Of a stretch of DNA of 64,000 bases, positions 42,443-51,363 are shown in pieces. Each line of letters opens with the position of its first letter. The stretch's first letter is position 1. A program made the position numbers and the translations under genes. Source of the DNA: Maricaulis maris. GTDB taxonomy: Bacteria; Pseudomonadota; Alphaproteobacteria; Caulobacterales; Maricaulaceae. Where the stretch lies: assembly GCF_036322705.1 (NCBI RefSeq), contig NZ_AP027270.1:1861501-1925500 (forward strand). Reading direction: 5' to 3'. The notes under the pieces were generated by a model. The model saw nothing but the letters and a program-made list of their open reading frames with translations, searched no databases and was not told the DNA's origin.

Positions 42443-43390
42443 ATGCACAGTGCGCTGTGGTGGCGAGATTTCGAGTTCCAGGACGGCATTGTAACCGTCA
42501 AGAAGACGGGCGCCCGTCTTCCGCTCAAGCTGGGACTGATTGGCGAAGTCCTGTCCTGGTTCCCCTTCTATTTCGTGGTTGAAGGCTGGCGGATCAAGTC
42601 GGCGTTCCGGGCCGGCCCGAAGATCTGGTTCGCACCGGACCGGCCGCGTCCCTGGTATCTGATCTGGTCCGTGCTGCACGCGGCCGGCGCGCGCATCGCG
42701 CCGCACCCGGGCGAGGCCGACGCCGTTTTCGTGTTCGACGACTCGACCACCTGCCAGCCCTGCAATGTCCCGCCCGATGCCCGCGTCATCAATCGTGACT
42801 GCCAGAGCATCGAGAAAAGTCACGTCGCTGCGGTGTTCGAGCAATCCTTTGGCTACTCGCTGGCCGTCGACCCGACGACCTGGACCGGTCCGATGGTGGA
42901 GAAGTCCGAGCTCAATGGCGCCCATGACGGCCGCGTCGTCCAGGGCCCGCTCGACGCGATCCGGCCCGGCCGCGTCTATCAGCGCGTGATCGACAATACC
43001 GTGCCGGGCGACATGGTCGAGGACCTGCGCTGTCCGACCATGGATGGTCATATCCCGCTGGTGATCCGCAAGCGCCGCAAGATCAACACCCGCTTTTCCA
43101 ACTCCAATGACGAGGTCGAGTGCGCCGAAACCGACGACGTCTTCAGCGCCGAGGAAAAGGCCCAGCTGGCCGCCTTCACCCGCGCCATGGGGCTCGACTG
43201 GGGTGGCCTTGATGTGCTGCGCAATCGCGAGGATGGCCGGCTTTATGTCGTCGATGTGAACAAAACTGATATGGGTCCGCCGGTCGCCATGGAGTTGGAT
43301 GACAAGATCAAAGTCACCAGACTGCTGGCCGCGGCATTCCTCGAATTCCTCGGCCACCCGAAACCGGAACCGGCCAAGAACCCATCATGA
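42443..43390 (+). CDS. ATP-grasp-like protein of unknown substrate
   Basis: Product of 315 residues. The C-terminal third carries GLDWGGLDVLRNREDGRLYVVDVNKT, matching the metal-binding end of the ATP-grasp fold (Asp and Asn ligands), and a basic stretch RKRRKINTRFSNSND precedes it. ATP-grasp enzymes join a carboxyl group to an amine or thiol using ATP. The N-terminal half is not recognised. The ATG at 42443 follows GAGAAAGG. The stop overlaps the start of the MBL hydrolase gene by four bases, so the two are coupled. The functional assignment is tentative. Confidence 0.55.
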   Translation: MHSALWWRDFEFQDGIVTVKKTGARLPLKLGLIGEVLSWFPFYFVVEGWRIKSAFRAGPKIWFAPDRPRPWYLIWSVLHAAGARIAPHPGEADAVFVFDDSTTCQPCNVPPDARVINRDCQSIEKSHVAAVFEQSFGYSLAVDPTTWTGPMVEKSELNGAHDGRVVQGPLDAIRPGRVYQRVIDNTVPGDMVEDLRCPTMDGHIPLVIRKRRKINTRFSNSNDEVECAETDDVFSAEEKAQLAAFTRAMGLDWGGLDVLRNREDGRLYVVDVNKTDMGPPVAMELDDKIKVTRLLAAAFLEFLGHPKPEPAKNPS

Positions 43391-44304
43391 CGTCTATCCC
43401 CTTTGTACGTGAGTTCGACTTCGAATACGGGCGTTGCGACACGCTCTCCCCGCTGATCCGGCGCGTCATTGCGCCCAATCCCGGGCCTTTCACCTTCACC
43501 GGGACCGGTGTCTACATCATCGGCCACGGCTCGGTGGCGGTGATCGATCCCGGCCCGGTCGACCCGGCTCATATCGCGGCGATCGACACGGCGCTTGAGG
43601 GCGAGACGGTCAGCCATGTCTTCGTCACCCACCACCATCTCGACCATTCGCCCCTCGCCCACCCGCTGGCCGAGAAGCATGGCGCCAGGGTCTATGGCTT
43701 CGGTCCGCCGCAGATTGCGCCGGCCGGCGGAGAAGTCCGTCTCGAAGCCGGCGATGATGTCGGCTTCCAGCCGGACGTCCAGATCGAGGATGAGGAAATC
43801 TTCCCCGGCGCGGGCTGGACACTCCAGGCGCTGCACACGCCCGGGCACACCTCCAACCATGTCTGCTACGCGCTGATCGAGGAGAACACGCTCTTCTCCG
43901 GCGACCATGTCATGGGCTGGTCGACCAGCGTTATCAGCCCGCCGGACGGGCATATGGGTGACTATCTTTTCCAGCTGGCGCGGATGCGCGACCGGGACTT
44001 CACCCGCCTCTGGCCGACCCACGGCCCCGCTGTCGAGAGCCCGAGCCCCTTTATCCAGGCCTATATCGACCACCGCCTCGCCCGCGAGGACCAGATCCTC
44101 GCCTGCCTCGCCGACGGTCATGAGACAATCCGCGACATGGTCGCTGTGATGTATGCCGATGTCGACAAACGCCTCCACCCGGCCGCCGCTCACAGCGCCC
44201 TGGCGCACGTGATCCACCTCATCGAACTGGGCAAGGTCGCCAGCGACACCGCGCTCGACCAGATTGATCTGAACGCGACATTCCGCCTCGCAGAAACGGT
44301 CTGA
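43387..44304 (+). CDS. MBL-fold metallo-hydrolase (LACTB2-like)
   Basis: Metallo-beta-lactamase fold hydrolase of 305 residues. The zinc motif THHHLDHS (HxHxDH) is at about 79-86, followed by HTPGHTSNH and LFSGDHVMGW. A C-terminal winged-helix-like region (DKRLHPAAAHSALAHVIHLIELGKV) is present as in LACTB2/endoribonuclease-like members. The substrate is unknown; RNA, thioesters or glutathione conjugates are possible in this group. It overlaps the ATP-grasp-like gene by four bases. Confidence 0.87.
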   Translation: MTSIPFVREFDFEYGRCDTLSPLIRRVIAPNPGPFTFTGTGVYIIGHGSVAVIDPGPVDPAHIAAIDTALEGETVSHVFVTHHHLDHSPLAHPLAEKHGARVYGFGPPQIAPAGGEVRLEAGDDVGFQPDVQIEDEEIFPGAGWTLQALHTPGHTSNHVCYALIEENTLFSGDHVMGWSTSVISPPDGHMGDYLFQLARMRDRDFTRLWPTHGPAVESPSPFIQAYIDHRLAREDQILACLADGHETIRDMVAVMYADVDKRLHPAAAHSALAHVIHLIELGKVASDTALDQIDLNATFRLAETV

Positions 44305-44314
44305 GCCTGGGCAA

Positions 44315-44365
44315 AATGGAGACAGTGACAATTAACGCGTCACGCCAATTGTCCCGGTCCCCATT
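44315..44365. repeat. Imperfect 19-bp inverted repeat, REP/IS200-like end
   Basis: AATGGAGACAGTGACAATT and its imperfect inverted copy (16 of 19 positions pair) surround 13 bases. The wording AATGGGGAC...GACAATT resembles hairpins I associate with IS200/RAYT-type transposases. It sits between the convergent MBL and DUF1499 genes and might also act as a transcription stop. Confidence 0.45.
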
Positions 44366-44389
44366 CGTCGCCCCTGTTCGCCGCCCCCG

Positions 44390-45178
44390 TTAGTCTTCGG
44401 CCTCGCCGCTCATCGCCGCCAGAAAGCGCTCGACGCGGCGCGCATTGCGGCCAAGATCGTGAACCGGCTGGCGGGCGAGCGAGCGGATGTCGACCTGGGA
44501 CCGGCCATCCTCGAGCGCCATCACCCGCACCGCAATGTCATCGCGGAAACCGAACATCAGGCTTTCCGCCCCGGCTTCGAACATGCCGGCGGAGTCCGAG
44601 GCCGTGCCGATGCGCCAGCCCTGTTCGCGGGCATAGTGCAGCGCGTCACGGAAGACCTGGCGGGCGTCGCGTTCAACGACCAGGCTGGTGATATCGGGAT
44701 AGGCCTCGGCCTGGGCCGCCATGCCGGTCGGGTCGAAGTCCAGCGAGCGCTCGGCAGCGCCACGCCGGGCAGCGTAGGCGGGCGTGAAGTGCGGCGGGTC
44801 CTCGGCATCGGTTGTGATATCGAAAATCACCGGACGGCTGGCGGCGAGCCCGTCATAGACATAGCGCCCGCCATAGCCGCCGGCAGCAACCAGCAGGGCC
44901 ATGATCGGCACACTCACAACGCCGAAGGACCGCTTGGCGATGACGCGGTAGAGGATCAGCAGGATGGCCATGCTGCCACCGGCGATCAGGCAGGCGAGGA
45001 TCAGCTTGGGACCGATATCGAGTGTCATCCGGACCAGACCGAAGGGCCAGTCCCAGAATCCCAGCTTTGTGCCGAGCGCGGCAATGAGGAACCAGACCGG
45101 TGTGACCAGCGCCAACAGGGCTGTGATCCACCCCAGCGGCTGGATGATCAGGCGCAATATTGCAATCAGACGGTCCAC
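44390..45178 (-). CDS. DUF1499 domain membrane protein
   Basis: Product of 262 residues with three N-terminal membrane helices (about 10-95) and a C-terminal DUF1499 domain containing ITTDAEDPPHFTPAYAAR, FRDDIAVRV and DIRSLARQPVHDLGRNARRV. Function unknown; the domain is periplasmic or cytoplasmic depending on helix count. The GTG at 45178 was chosen because GAGGGG lies six bases upstream; a TTG at 45229 would overlap the pdxH end. Confidence 0.8.
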   Translation of the reverse strand: MDRLIAILRLIIQPLGWITALLALVTPVWFLIAALGTKLGFWDWPFGLVRMTLDIGPKLILACLIAGGSMAILLILYRVIAKRSFGVVSVPIMALLVAAGGYGGRYVYDGLAASRPVIFDITTDAEDPPHFTPAYAARRGAAERSLDFDPTGMAAQAEAYPDITSLVVERDARQVFRDALHYAREQGWRIGTASDSAGMFEAGAESLMFGFRDDIAVRVMALEDGRSQVDIRSLARQPVHDLGRNARRVERFLAAMSGEAED

Positions 45179-45201
45179 ATCAGCCCCCTCAGGCGTCAGC
45201 G

Positions 45202-45870
45202 TCAGGGGTATAACCGGCTCACCGTCCAAGTCGACCCCAAATCCGGCCTGTCAAAAAACATTCTATCATGAAGACGGAAGGGCCGATCACGCCAGAATTC
45301 CATTTTCAGCGGGCGAATGCGAAAGCCCGACCAGTGCGGCGGACGCGGGACTTCGCCGAGACCGAAACGGGCGGCCTCGCGAGCGACGGCCTTTTCCAGC
45401 GCGAACTTGCTTTCCAGCGGGCGCGACTGTTTGGAGGCCCAGGCGCCGATCCGGCTGTCGCGGGCGCGGGAGGCGAAATAGGCGTCGGCCTCGGCCTCGC
45501 TGACCGCCTCGACCTGGCCCCGCACCCGGATCTGGCGACGCAGCGACTTCCAGTGGAAACACAGCGCGGCCTGGGCATTCTGCGCCAGCTGGCCGCCCTT
45601 GCCGCTCTCCAGATTGGTGTAGAAGACGAACCCCGTCTGATCGAGGTCCTTCAGGAGCACCATGCGGACATCGGGCAGGCCGGAGGCGTCCGCCGTGGCC
45701 AGCGCCATGGCGTTCGGGTCGTTGGGCTCCGACTTCTTCGCCTCGGTCAGCCACTCGGCAAACAGGGCAAACGGGTCCTCGCGATCAAAGATCTCCGCCG
45801 CATTGGCGTCCGTGGTTTTGGCATAGGCCTCGGCGTCGGGGCTGGGCGGAATGAGTTTGTCGTCGGACAT
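45202..45870 (-). CDS. pdxH: Pyridoxamine 5'-phosphate oxidase
   Basis: FMN-dependent enzyme that oxidises pyridoxine or pyridoxamine phosphate to pyridoxal phosphate, the last step of vitamin B6 synthesis. The 222-residue product has [49 protein letters not shown] and the C-terminal dimer motif [14 protein letters not shown] ending RLYP. The ATG at 45870 follows GGGAG; the longer frame to 45924 adds nothing recognisable. It is divergent from the J-domain gene. Confidence 0.95.
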   Translation of the reverse strand: MSDDKLIPPSPDAEAYAKTTDANAAEIFDREDPFALFAEWLTEAKKSEPNDPNAMALATADASGLPDVRMVLLKDLDQTGFVFYTNLESGKGGQLAQNAQAALCFHWKSLRRQIRVRGQVEAVSEAEADAYFASRARDSRIGAWASKQSRPLESKFALEKAVAREAARFGLGEVPRPPHWSGFRIRPLKMEFWRDRPFRLHDRMFFDRPDLGSTWTVSRLYP

Positions 45871-45958
45871 CGGCGTACTCCCTGAGTGTGAGCGCCTAGG
45901 TACGCCGATCGAAACCGGCGTCAACCTTTCAGGAATCTTCTCGCGCTAGAACAGGCGG

Positions 45959-46468
45959 ATGACATCGCGTGTTGAGAGTATGGATGCCGCTTATGCCGTG
46001 CTGGGCCTCGCCCCGCCGGACGGCATCGAGGCTGCGCGCGCGGCCTTCCGGGGCCGCGTGAAGCGGCTGCACCCCGATGTCACCCCCCCGACCCAGGCGA
46101 CCCTGTCGGAACTCGCCCGCATCGTCGCGGCAATGGATTTCATCCGCGCTCATGCGCCAGTCTGTCTCGAGATCGAGATCACGACCGATCAGGCGGCTCG
46201 CGGACTGACCCGGACGCTGCGCCATGGCGACAAGCCGGTGCTCGTGCGCATTCCAGCCGGCACCCGCGACGGCACCAGCCTGCCCGCAATCGGCGAGCCC
46301 GGCATACAGGTTACCATCCGGCTGCGCATTGGCGCAGGGATGACGGACACGCCGCAACCCGATTTCCCCGACGCCGCCGATCTTGATGCCTTCATGCACG
46401 AATTCTCGCGCCCGTCGGTCAATGCCCGCCTCGCCCGCTGGATCCGCAAAGCGCAGTCGGCGGCGTGA
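45959..46468 (+). CDS. Short J-domain (DnaJ-like) protein
   Basis: Product of 169 residues with an N-terminal J domain (AAYAVLGLAPPDGIEAARAAFRGRVKRLHPDVTP, with the His-Pro-Asp tripeptide) and a short C-terminal part that recalls the substrate-binding domain of CbpA/DnaJ (ITTDQAARGLTRTLRHGD, VRIPAGTRDGTSL). It would stimulate an Hsp70 chaperone. The J domain is shortened in its last helix. The listed ATG lacks a strong ribosome-binding site; an ATG at 45980 is possible. aroC follows 49 bases later. Confidence 0.8.
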   Translation: MTSRVESMDAAYAVLGLAPPDGIEAARAAFRGRVKRLHPDVTPPTQATLSELARIVAAMDFIRAHAPVCLEIEITTDQAARGLTRTLRHGDKPVLVRIPAGTRDGTSLPAIGEPGIQVTIRLRIGAGMTDTPQPDFPDAADLDAFMHEFSRPSVNARLARWIRKAQSAA

Positions 46469-46517
46469 CGTGACGGCAAGCTGTGTCTAATCTGCCCGCA
46501 TAGCAGGCGGATACACC

Positions 46518-47609
46518 ATGTCTCACAACACCTTCGGACACCTCTTCCGGGTCACCACCTGGGGCGAAAGTCATGGCCCTTCGATCGGCGCCGTCGTCGA
46601 TGGCTGCCCGGCCGGCATTCCGCTGAGCGAGGCCGACCTCCAGCCCTTCCTCGACCTGCGCCGTCCCGGCACCTCGCGCCATGTCACGCCGCGCCAGGAG
46701 CCCGACCAGGTCCGCATTCTCTCCGGCACCTTCGAGGATGACCGCACCGACGGGCCGGTGACCACCGGTACGCCGATCAGCCTCATCATCGAGAATGTCG
46801 ACCAGCGCTCGAAGGATTATGGCGCCATCCGCGACAAGTGGCGGCCGGGCCATGCCGACTACACCTATGACATGAAGTACGGCATCCGCGATTATCGCGG
46901 CGGCGGACGCTCCTCGGCCCGCGAAACCGCGATGCGGGTCGCGGCCGGCGGTATTGCCCGCAAGGTGCTCGGCGACGGCATCTCGATCCGCGCCGCCATG
47001 GTCCAGATGGGCGAACGCGCCATCGACCGCTCGCGCTGGGACTGGGACGCGGTGCACGACAACCCCTTCTTCTGTCCGGACGCGGAAACGGCAGCGCTTT
47101 GGGAGGCCGACATGGACGCCCTGCGCCGCGCCGGCTCCTCGACCGGCGCCATCATCGAGGTCGTCGTTTCCGGTGTTCCGGCCGGCTGGGGCGCCCCGGT
47201 CTACGCCAAGCTCGACAGCGAGCTCGCCGCCGCCATGATGACCATCAATGCCGTGAAGGGCGTCGAGATCGGCGCCGGCTTCGCCTCGGCGGCAATGCGC
47301 GGCGAGGATGCCGCCGACGAGATGCGCATGGGCGAGGATGGCCCGGTCTTCCTGTCCAACCATAATGGCGGCGTGCTGGGCGGGATATCGACCGGCCAGG
47401 ACCTGACCATCCGCTTCGCCATCAAGCCGACCTCCTCGATCATGGTCGAGCGCCGCACGCTGGATCGCGATTTCGAGGAGACCGTGATCGAGACCCGGGG
47501 GCGCCACGATCCCTGCGTCGGCATCCGCGCCGTCCCGGTCGGCGAAGCCATGGCCGCGCTGGTTCTGGCTGACCAGAAGCTGCGGCACGCCGGCCAATCC
47601 GCCTACTGA
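46518..47609 (+). CDS. aroC: Chorismate synthase
   Basis: Converts 5-enolpyruvylshikimate-3-phosphate to chorismate using reduced FMN, the last step of the common aromatic amino-acid pathway. The 363-residue product is full length with [20 protein letters not shown] at the start, [34 protein letters not shown] and the end motif [18 protein letters not shown]. Probably monocistronic or co-transcribed with the J-domain gene. Confidence 0.97.
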   Translation: MSHNTFGHLFRVTTWGESHGPSIGAVVDGCPAGIPLSEADLQPFLDLRRPGTSRHVTPRQEPDQVRILSGTFEDDRTDGPVTTGTPISLIIENVDQRSKDYGAIRDKWRPGHADYTYDMKYGIRDYRGGGRSSARETAMRVAAGGIARKVLGDGISIRAAMVQMGERAIDRSRWDWDAVHDNPFFCPDAETAALWEADMDALRRAGSSTGAIIEVVVSGVPAGWGAPVYAKLDSELAAAMMTINAVKGVEIGAGFASAAMRGEDAADEMRMGEDGPVFLSNHNGGVLGGISTGQDLTIRFAIKPTSSIMVERRTLDRDFEETVIETRGRHDPCVGIRAVPVGEAMAALVLADQKLRHAGQSAY

Positions 47610-47735
47610 TCAGCGTCCGGATCGCGCCTCACCACAAAGGTGAACCCCGCGTTCATCTTCGGCTCATACGCGAATCTCTACGGTCGGGGCAGATTGGCCG
47701 GGTCTGTCCGGCGATACCCCATGGAGGATACCCGT

Positions 47736-49124
47736 ATGAAGCAGCTCAAGCGCAAATGGCTTGGCGCCTCGCTCGCGTCGCTCATCCTGGTTCCCGCCCT
47801 GATGACACTGGCCCCGGCCGATGCCCAAAGGCGCGGTGGCGGCGATGAGTATCAACGCGACGGTGGCAATGAGACCGGACGCGGCGCCCGCCGTGGCCCG
47901 GATCGCGAACGCCGCAGCGACGCCACGCCAAACCGTCCGCAACGCGAAGCCCGGGTAGACCGGCCGCGCCGCGACTCCGGCCCGGCGACACGACCGACAT
48001 CGCAGCCCGGTCCCGACCGCGGCCCCCGTCCTGATACCCGCCCCGGCGGACGCGGCCCTGATACCCGCCCCGGCGGCGGACGCGGTCCGCAAACCGGCAA
48101 TCCCGGCCGTCGCCCGGATACGCGTCCTGACCGGCCGCGCCGTCCCGATACCCGCCCGGGTGGACGTGGTCCCGATGTCGGCAATCCCGGCCGTCGACCG
48201 GATACGCGTCCTGACCGGCCACGCCGTCCAGACAGCCGCCCGGGTGGGCGTGGCCCTGATGTCGGCAATCCCGGCCGTCGCCCCGATACGCGTCCTGACC
48301 GGCCGCGCCGTCCCGATACCCGCCCGGGTGGTCGCCGGCCTGATGTCGGCAATCCGGGCCGTCGCCCCGATTATCGTCGCCCCGGCGACCGTCGGCCGGA
48401 TGCACGAGGACCGGGTGGCTATCGTCCGGACACACGTCCGAACCGCCCCAATCGTCCCGGTGCCCATCGTCCCTGGCGCTCCGACCGGCCTTTCGCCGGT
48501 CATAATCCGCGCCGCTGGGACTATGCCGGGCGTCGCCATAATTTCTATCATGACCAGCGCCGCCACGAGTCCAACCGGCGCTGGATCCGGCATCTGAACC
48601 ATGGCTGGTCGAATGCCCGCTATTATGGCCGCTGGGGTCCGTCGAGCCGCTGGCGCTATGACACCCGCTATTACGACCATGGCTATTCCAACCGCCAGTT
48701 CGCCTATTATGACGGCATCTGCCGCTATAACAGCAATGGTGACGGCGCCGTGGTCGGCGCCCTGCTGGGCGCCCTGATCGGCGGTTACGCGGCCAGCGAT
48801 GACAGTGTCGGTGCCGGCATCCTGCTCGGCGCAGGCTTCGGCGCCGTGCTCGGCAACAGCATCGACCGTTTCGATGATTGTGATCGCGCCCAGTATCAGT
48901 ACGCGATGAATTACGCCTTCGAATACGGTCAGCCCTATTACTGGGGCAACCCCTATTCCGGCGTCCGCGGCACGGTGATCATCCGCGAGACCTACTACAA
49001 TGCCGGCGTCGAGTGTCGCTGGGGTGATGCGGAAATCTACATGCCGGACGGGACGTACAATTACGACCGCGTGCGCATGTGCCGCGACCCCTATGGTGAC
49101 TGGCAGGTCGCGTCCTACCAGTAG
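47736..49124 (+). CDS. Exported Arg/Pro-repeat protein with glycine zipper
   Basis: Product of 462 residues: a signal peptide (about 1-31, ending ADA), a very basic Arg/Pro/Asp/Gly-rich region built from 28-residue tandem repeats (84 bases per unit, about 48095-48360; core GRRPDTRPDRPRRP), then a Tyr/Trp/Arg-rich region, a glycine zipper (VVGALLGALIGGYA ... GAVLGNSIDR) and a C-terminal CxW...VRMC...GDW domain. The domain order recalls RcnB-type and glycine-zipper envelope proteins. Likely periplasmic or outer-membrane associated. The ATG at 47736 follows GGAGG. The end domain is shared with the next gene. Function not recognised. Confidence 0.78.
   Translation: MKQLKRKWLGASLASLILVPALMTLAPADAQRRGGGDEYQRDGGNETGRGARRGPDRERRSDATPNRPQREARVDRPRRDSGPATRPTSQPGPDRGPRPDTRPGGRGPDTRPGGGRGPQTGNPGRRPDTRPDRPRRPDTRPGGRGPDVGNPGRRPDTRPDRPRRPDSRPGGRGPDVGNPGRRPDTRPDRPRRPDTRPGGRRPDVGNPGRRPDYRRPGDRRPDARGPGGYRPDTRPNRPNRPGAHRPWRSDRPFAGHNPRRWDYAGRRHNFYHDQRRHESNRRWIRHLNHGWSNARYYGRWGPSSRWRYDTRYYDHGYSNRQFAYYDGICRYNSNGDGAVVGALLGALIGGYAASDDSVGAGILLGAGFGAVLGNSIDRFDDCDRAQYQYAMNYAFEYGQPYYWGNPYSGVRGTVIIRETYYNAGVECRWGDAEIYMPDGTYNYDRVRMCRDPYGDWQVASYQ
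48095..48360 (+). repeat. Tandem 84-bp coding repeats
   Basis: About three units of 84 bases, recognisable by the recurrent CGGCAATCCCGGCCGTCG at roughly 48097, 48180, 48264 and 48348. Each codes for 28 residues of the Arg/Pro-rich region. Coding, not CRISPR: there is no short repeat with unique spacers. Confidence 0.75.
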
Positions 49125-49172
49125 GCGCAGGCCGGGGATCCGCGCGCCCGTGTTCGTGGGTGCGCATCGGAG

Positions 49173-49205
49173 AAAGGCCGACCATCACAGGTCGGCCTTT
49201 TTCTT
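49173..49205 (+). terminator. Rho-independent terminator between the two glycine-zipper genes
   Basis: An 11-bp stem AAAGGCCGACC / GGTCGGCCTTT with a six-base loop, followed by TTTCTTG. It lies 48 bases after the stop of the first gene. Confidence 0.88.
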
Positions 49206-49309
49206 GCGTGATGTTCATGGAACTGTTCATCCCCGGCTCATCGACGAGACGCTAGAACGGGATCAACACCGGCGATGATTGGCCGGACAGATCCGAATTG
49301 GAGGTAGAG

Positions 49310-50122
49310 ATGAAACTGCTGACCCCAACGCTTCTTGCCGCGACGGCCCTGAGTCTCACTCTGCCGTCCCTTGCCGAAGCCCAGAACTACCGCAATGCGC
49401 AGGATTGCGAATCCGACCGCCAGGGCCGTCAGGTCGCCGGCGCCCTGATCGGCGGCATTCTCGGCGCGGTGATCGGCAATGAACTCGCCGATGACAGCAA
49501 TAACAACCGTCACAGCCGGGACAGCCATTACGGTCGTGGCGGCCGCGGCGGTCATGACCGCTGGGGTCGCGGGCGGGGCGCCCGCTACCAGCACCGCGAT
49601 CGCGGCAATGCCGAGGAAGTCGGCACGATTGCCGGCGCCGGTGTCGGTGCCCTGATCGGTGCCGGGATTGCCGGCGGCGATGATTGCAACCGCACGCGCC
49701 AGGCGCCGCGAAATGCCTATCCGGGCAAGCCGAACGGCTATTACCAGGACAGCGGCTACGCCGGTGGCGGCTATGAGGACGGCTATTATGACAACCCGTC
49801 CCGGGACGGGTATGGCAGCAATGACGCCTATTATGACGACGCCTACGCCAACGGTTACGACTATGGATCGTCCGGCGAGCTGCTCGGCGGCCCGCAGCGG
49901 GCCGAGCCGGCGCGGACCTACAACACCTCGTCCTATGACGCCTCGTCCTATGACGCCTCGTCCTACAACGCGTCCTCCTACAACGTGAACAGCGCAACCG
50001 GCGCCTGCCACTGGTCGCAGACGCGGCGGATGGATGCCTACGGGCAGGCCGTCACCGACCAGGTCTACATGTGTCAGGGGTCCGACGGCATCTGGCGTCC
50101 GGCCGACACATACGGTCAGTAA
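49310..50122 (+). CDS. Exported glycine-zipper 2TM protein
   Basis: Product of 270 residues with a signal peptide (about 1-24), two glycine-zipper segments (VAGALIGGILGAVIGN near 42 and GAGVGALIGAGIAGG near 110), a Gly/Arg/His-rich stretch between them, and a Tyr/Ser/Asp-rich region with ASSYD and ASSYN repeats. It ends with a CHW...VYMCQGSDGIW domain that matches the end of the preceding gene's product. Likely an envelope protein. GGAGGTAGAG precedes the ATG at 49310. It is separated from its neighbour by a terminator, so it has its own promoter. Confidence 0.8.
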   Translation: MKLLTPTLLAATALSLTLPSLAEAQNYRNAQDCESDRQGRQVAGALIGGILGAVIGNELADDSNNNRHSRDSHYGRGGRGGHDRWGRGRGARYQHRDRGNAEEVGTIAGAGVGALIGAGIAGGDDCNRTRQAPRNAYPGKPNGYYQDSGYAGGGYEDGYYDNPSRDGYGSNDAYYDDAYANGYDYGSSGELLGGPQRAEPARTYNTSSYDASSYDASSYNASSYNVNSATGACHWSQTRRMDAYGQAVTDQVYMCQGSDGIWRPADTYGQ

Positions 50123-50141
50123 TCACAGGCCAGACCGGCTT

Positions 50142-50876
50142 TCAGCCTTGGTCAGGGCGGGCGGCGGCAATAAGGTATTCCCGATTGCCGTCGCCCCCTT
50201 CGATTGGACTGTCCATGACCGTGCGTACCGAAAAGCCTTCCAGCCCGTCCAGAGCCGCTCGCACGGTCGCGACCGCGTCGTCACGCGCCTTTTCGCTTTT
50301 CACCAGACCCCCCTTGCCGATCAAGGCCTTGCCGACCTCGAACTGGGGTTTGATGAGCGCGATCAAATCCGCCGTCGGCGCCGCCAAAGCCAGGGGCCGG
50401 GCGATCACTTTCAGCAAGGAAATGAAGCTGGCATCGCAGACCACCAGCGAGGGCGGCTCGGAAAACAGCTCCGCCGCCAATGACCTGGCATCGGTCGCCT
50501 CCAGGGACGTGACCCGCCGGTCGGCCTGAAGCGAGGGGTGCAACTGCCCCCGCCCGACATCCACCGCATAGACATGCCGCGCCCCGCGCGACAACAGCAC
50601 CTCGGTGAACCCGCCGGTCGAGGACCCGACATCGAGGCAGACCCGATCCGCCGGATCCACCCCGAACCCGTCCAGCCCGGCCACCAGCTTGAGCGCCGCC
50701 CGCGACACCCAGGGATGCGCGGCCTCGGCGACAATTTCGGCCCCGTCCGCAATCTTCTGAGACGGCTTGGTCAGCTTGACCCCGTTCGCCGACACCTTCC
50801 CCGCCGCGATCGCCGCCTGGGCCCGCGCGCGGGTGTCGAAATGACCGTGTTCAACGAGATAGAGATCGGCGCGCAT
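50142..50876 (-). CDS. tlyA: TlyA family rRNA 2'-O-methyltransferase / hemolysin-like protein
   Basis: TlyA-type SAM-dependent methyltransferase of 244 residues: an N-terminal S4 RNA-binding domain (RADLYLVEHGHFDTRARAQAAI) and a FtsJ-like Rossmann domain with VCLDVGSSTGGFTEVLL and the catalytic Lys in WVSRAALKL, plus LIKPQFE. It probably methylates rRNA; family members in other bacteria modify 16S and/or 23S rRNA. In many alphaproteobacteria it lies next to dxs; here about 1.1 kb of repeats plus a hypothetical gene separates them. Confidence 0.9.
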   Translation of the reverse strand: MRADLYLVEHGHFDTRARAQAAIAAGKVSANGVKLTKPSQKIADGAEIVAEAAHPWVSRAALKLVAGLDGFGVDPADRVCLDVGSSTGGFTEVLLSRGARHVYAVDVGRGQLHPSLQADRRVTSLEATDARSLAAELFSEPPSLVVCDASFISLLKVIARPLALAAPTADLIALIKPQFEVGKALIGKGGLVKSEKARDDAVATVRAALDGLEGFSVRTVMDSPIEGGDGNREYLIAAARPDQG

Positions 50877-51006
50877 GGGCGGGGTCCGGGGCGGGGTTGG
50901 ATAGGGGGACAGTTTAGCGGGGCCTGCGTGGTGGGCCAGACGGTCGCGCAGGTGGAGCGCCGGGATGACAAACCCCGTCCTGTTATCTCCCGATGCTTCC
51001 CAACCT

Positions 51007-51106
51007 CCGTCATCCCACGGCTTGTCCGGGGGACCTCAGCTCACCTGCCAGCTGGCTGGCTGAGGTCCCCCGGATGCCCGCCTCGCGGTCACCGGGGGAT
51101 GACGGT
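51007..51106. repeat. Intergenic palindromic repeat R1, copy d
   Basis: It starts CCGTCATCCCACGG and ends GGGGGATGACGGT. The inner dyad TCCGGGGGACCTCAGC (51025-51040) and GCTGAGGTCCCCCGGA (51059-51074) is a perfect 16-bp inverted repeat. Confidence 0.7.
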
Positions 51107-51180
51107 AGGGGTGCGGATCAATATCTTGGAAACAAGGCGCCCGGCGCACACCCTGCCATCAACTCCTTGACGGGAGTTCG

Positions 51181-51262
51181 CCGTATCGGGTTTTTGAGCG
51201 CGAGGGTGAAACCGCGAAGCGGCGGCTTTGCCGCCCTTGACCTGAAGACCCGGATACGGCGC
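51181..51262. repeat. Repeat R4, diverged copy
   Basis: It shares the right arm CCCTTGACCTGAAGAC / CCGGATACGGCG and flanking bases (CGGCAAG, CCGCGGGCGC) with R4 at 224-300. Its left arm has decayed. It follows R1 in the same order as at the left edge of the window. Confidence 0.6.
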
Positions 51263-51363
51263 GATCTCGGCAAGGGGAATATGGTGGGGTGAGCACCGCG
51301 GGCGCTGTCCAGGACACGCTGATTACTGTGTCAGTCACGGTTTTGCGCGGCTTCTCGGACGTC

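Larger units (their letters stand above)
50877..51363. other. Intergenic region holding the R1 and R4 repeats
   Basis: This 487-base gap contains R1 copy d at 51007-51106 and an R4 relative at 51181-51262. No gene is convincing. Three quarters of it is repeat-derived. Confidence 0.55.

Noticed and set aside
48095-48360. Regularly spaced repeats considered as a CRISPR array
   Set aside because: Units of 84 bases are in phase with the reading frame, have no unique spacers and no cas genes are near.
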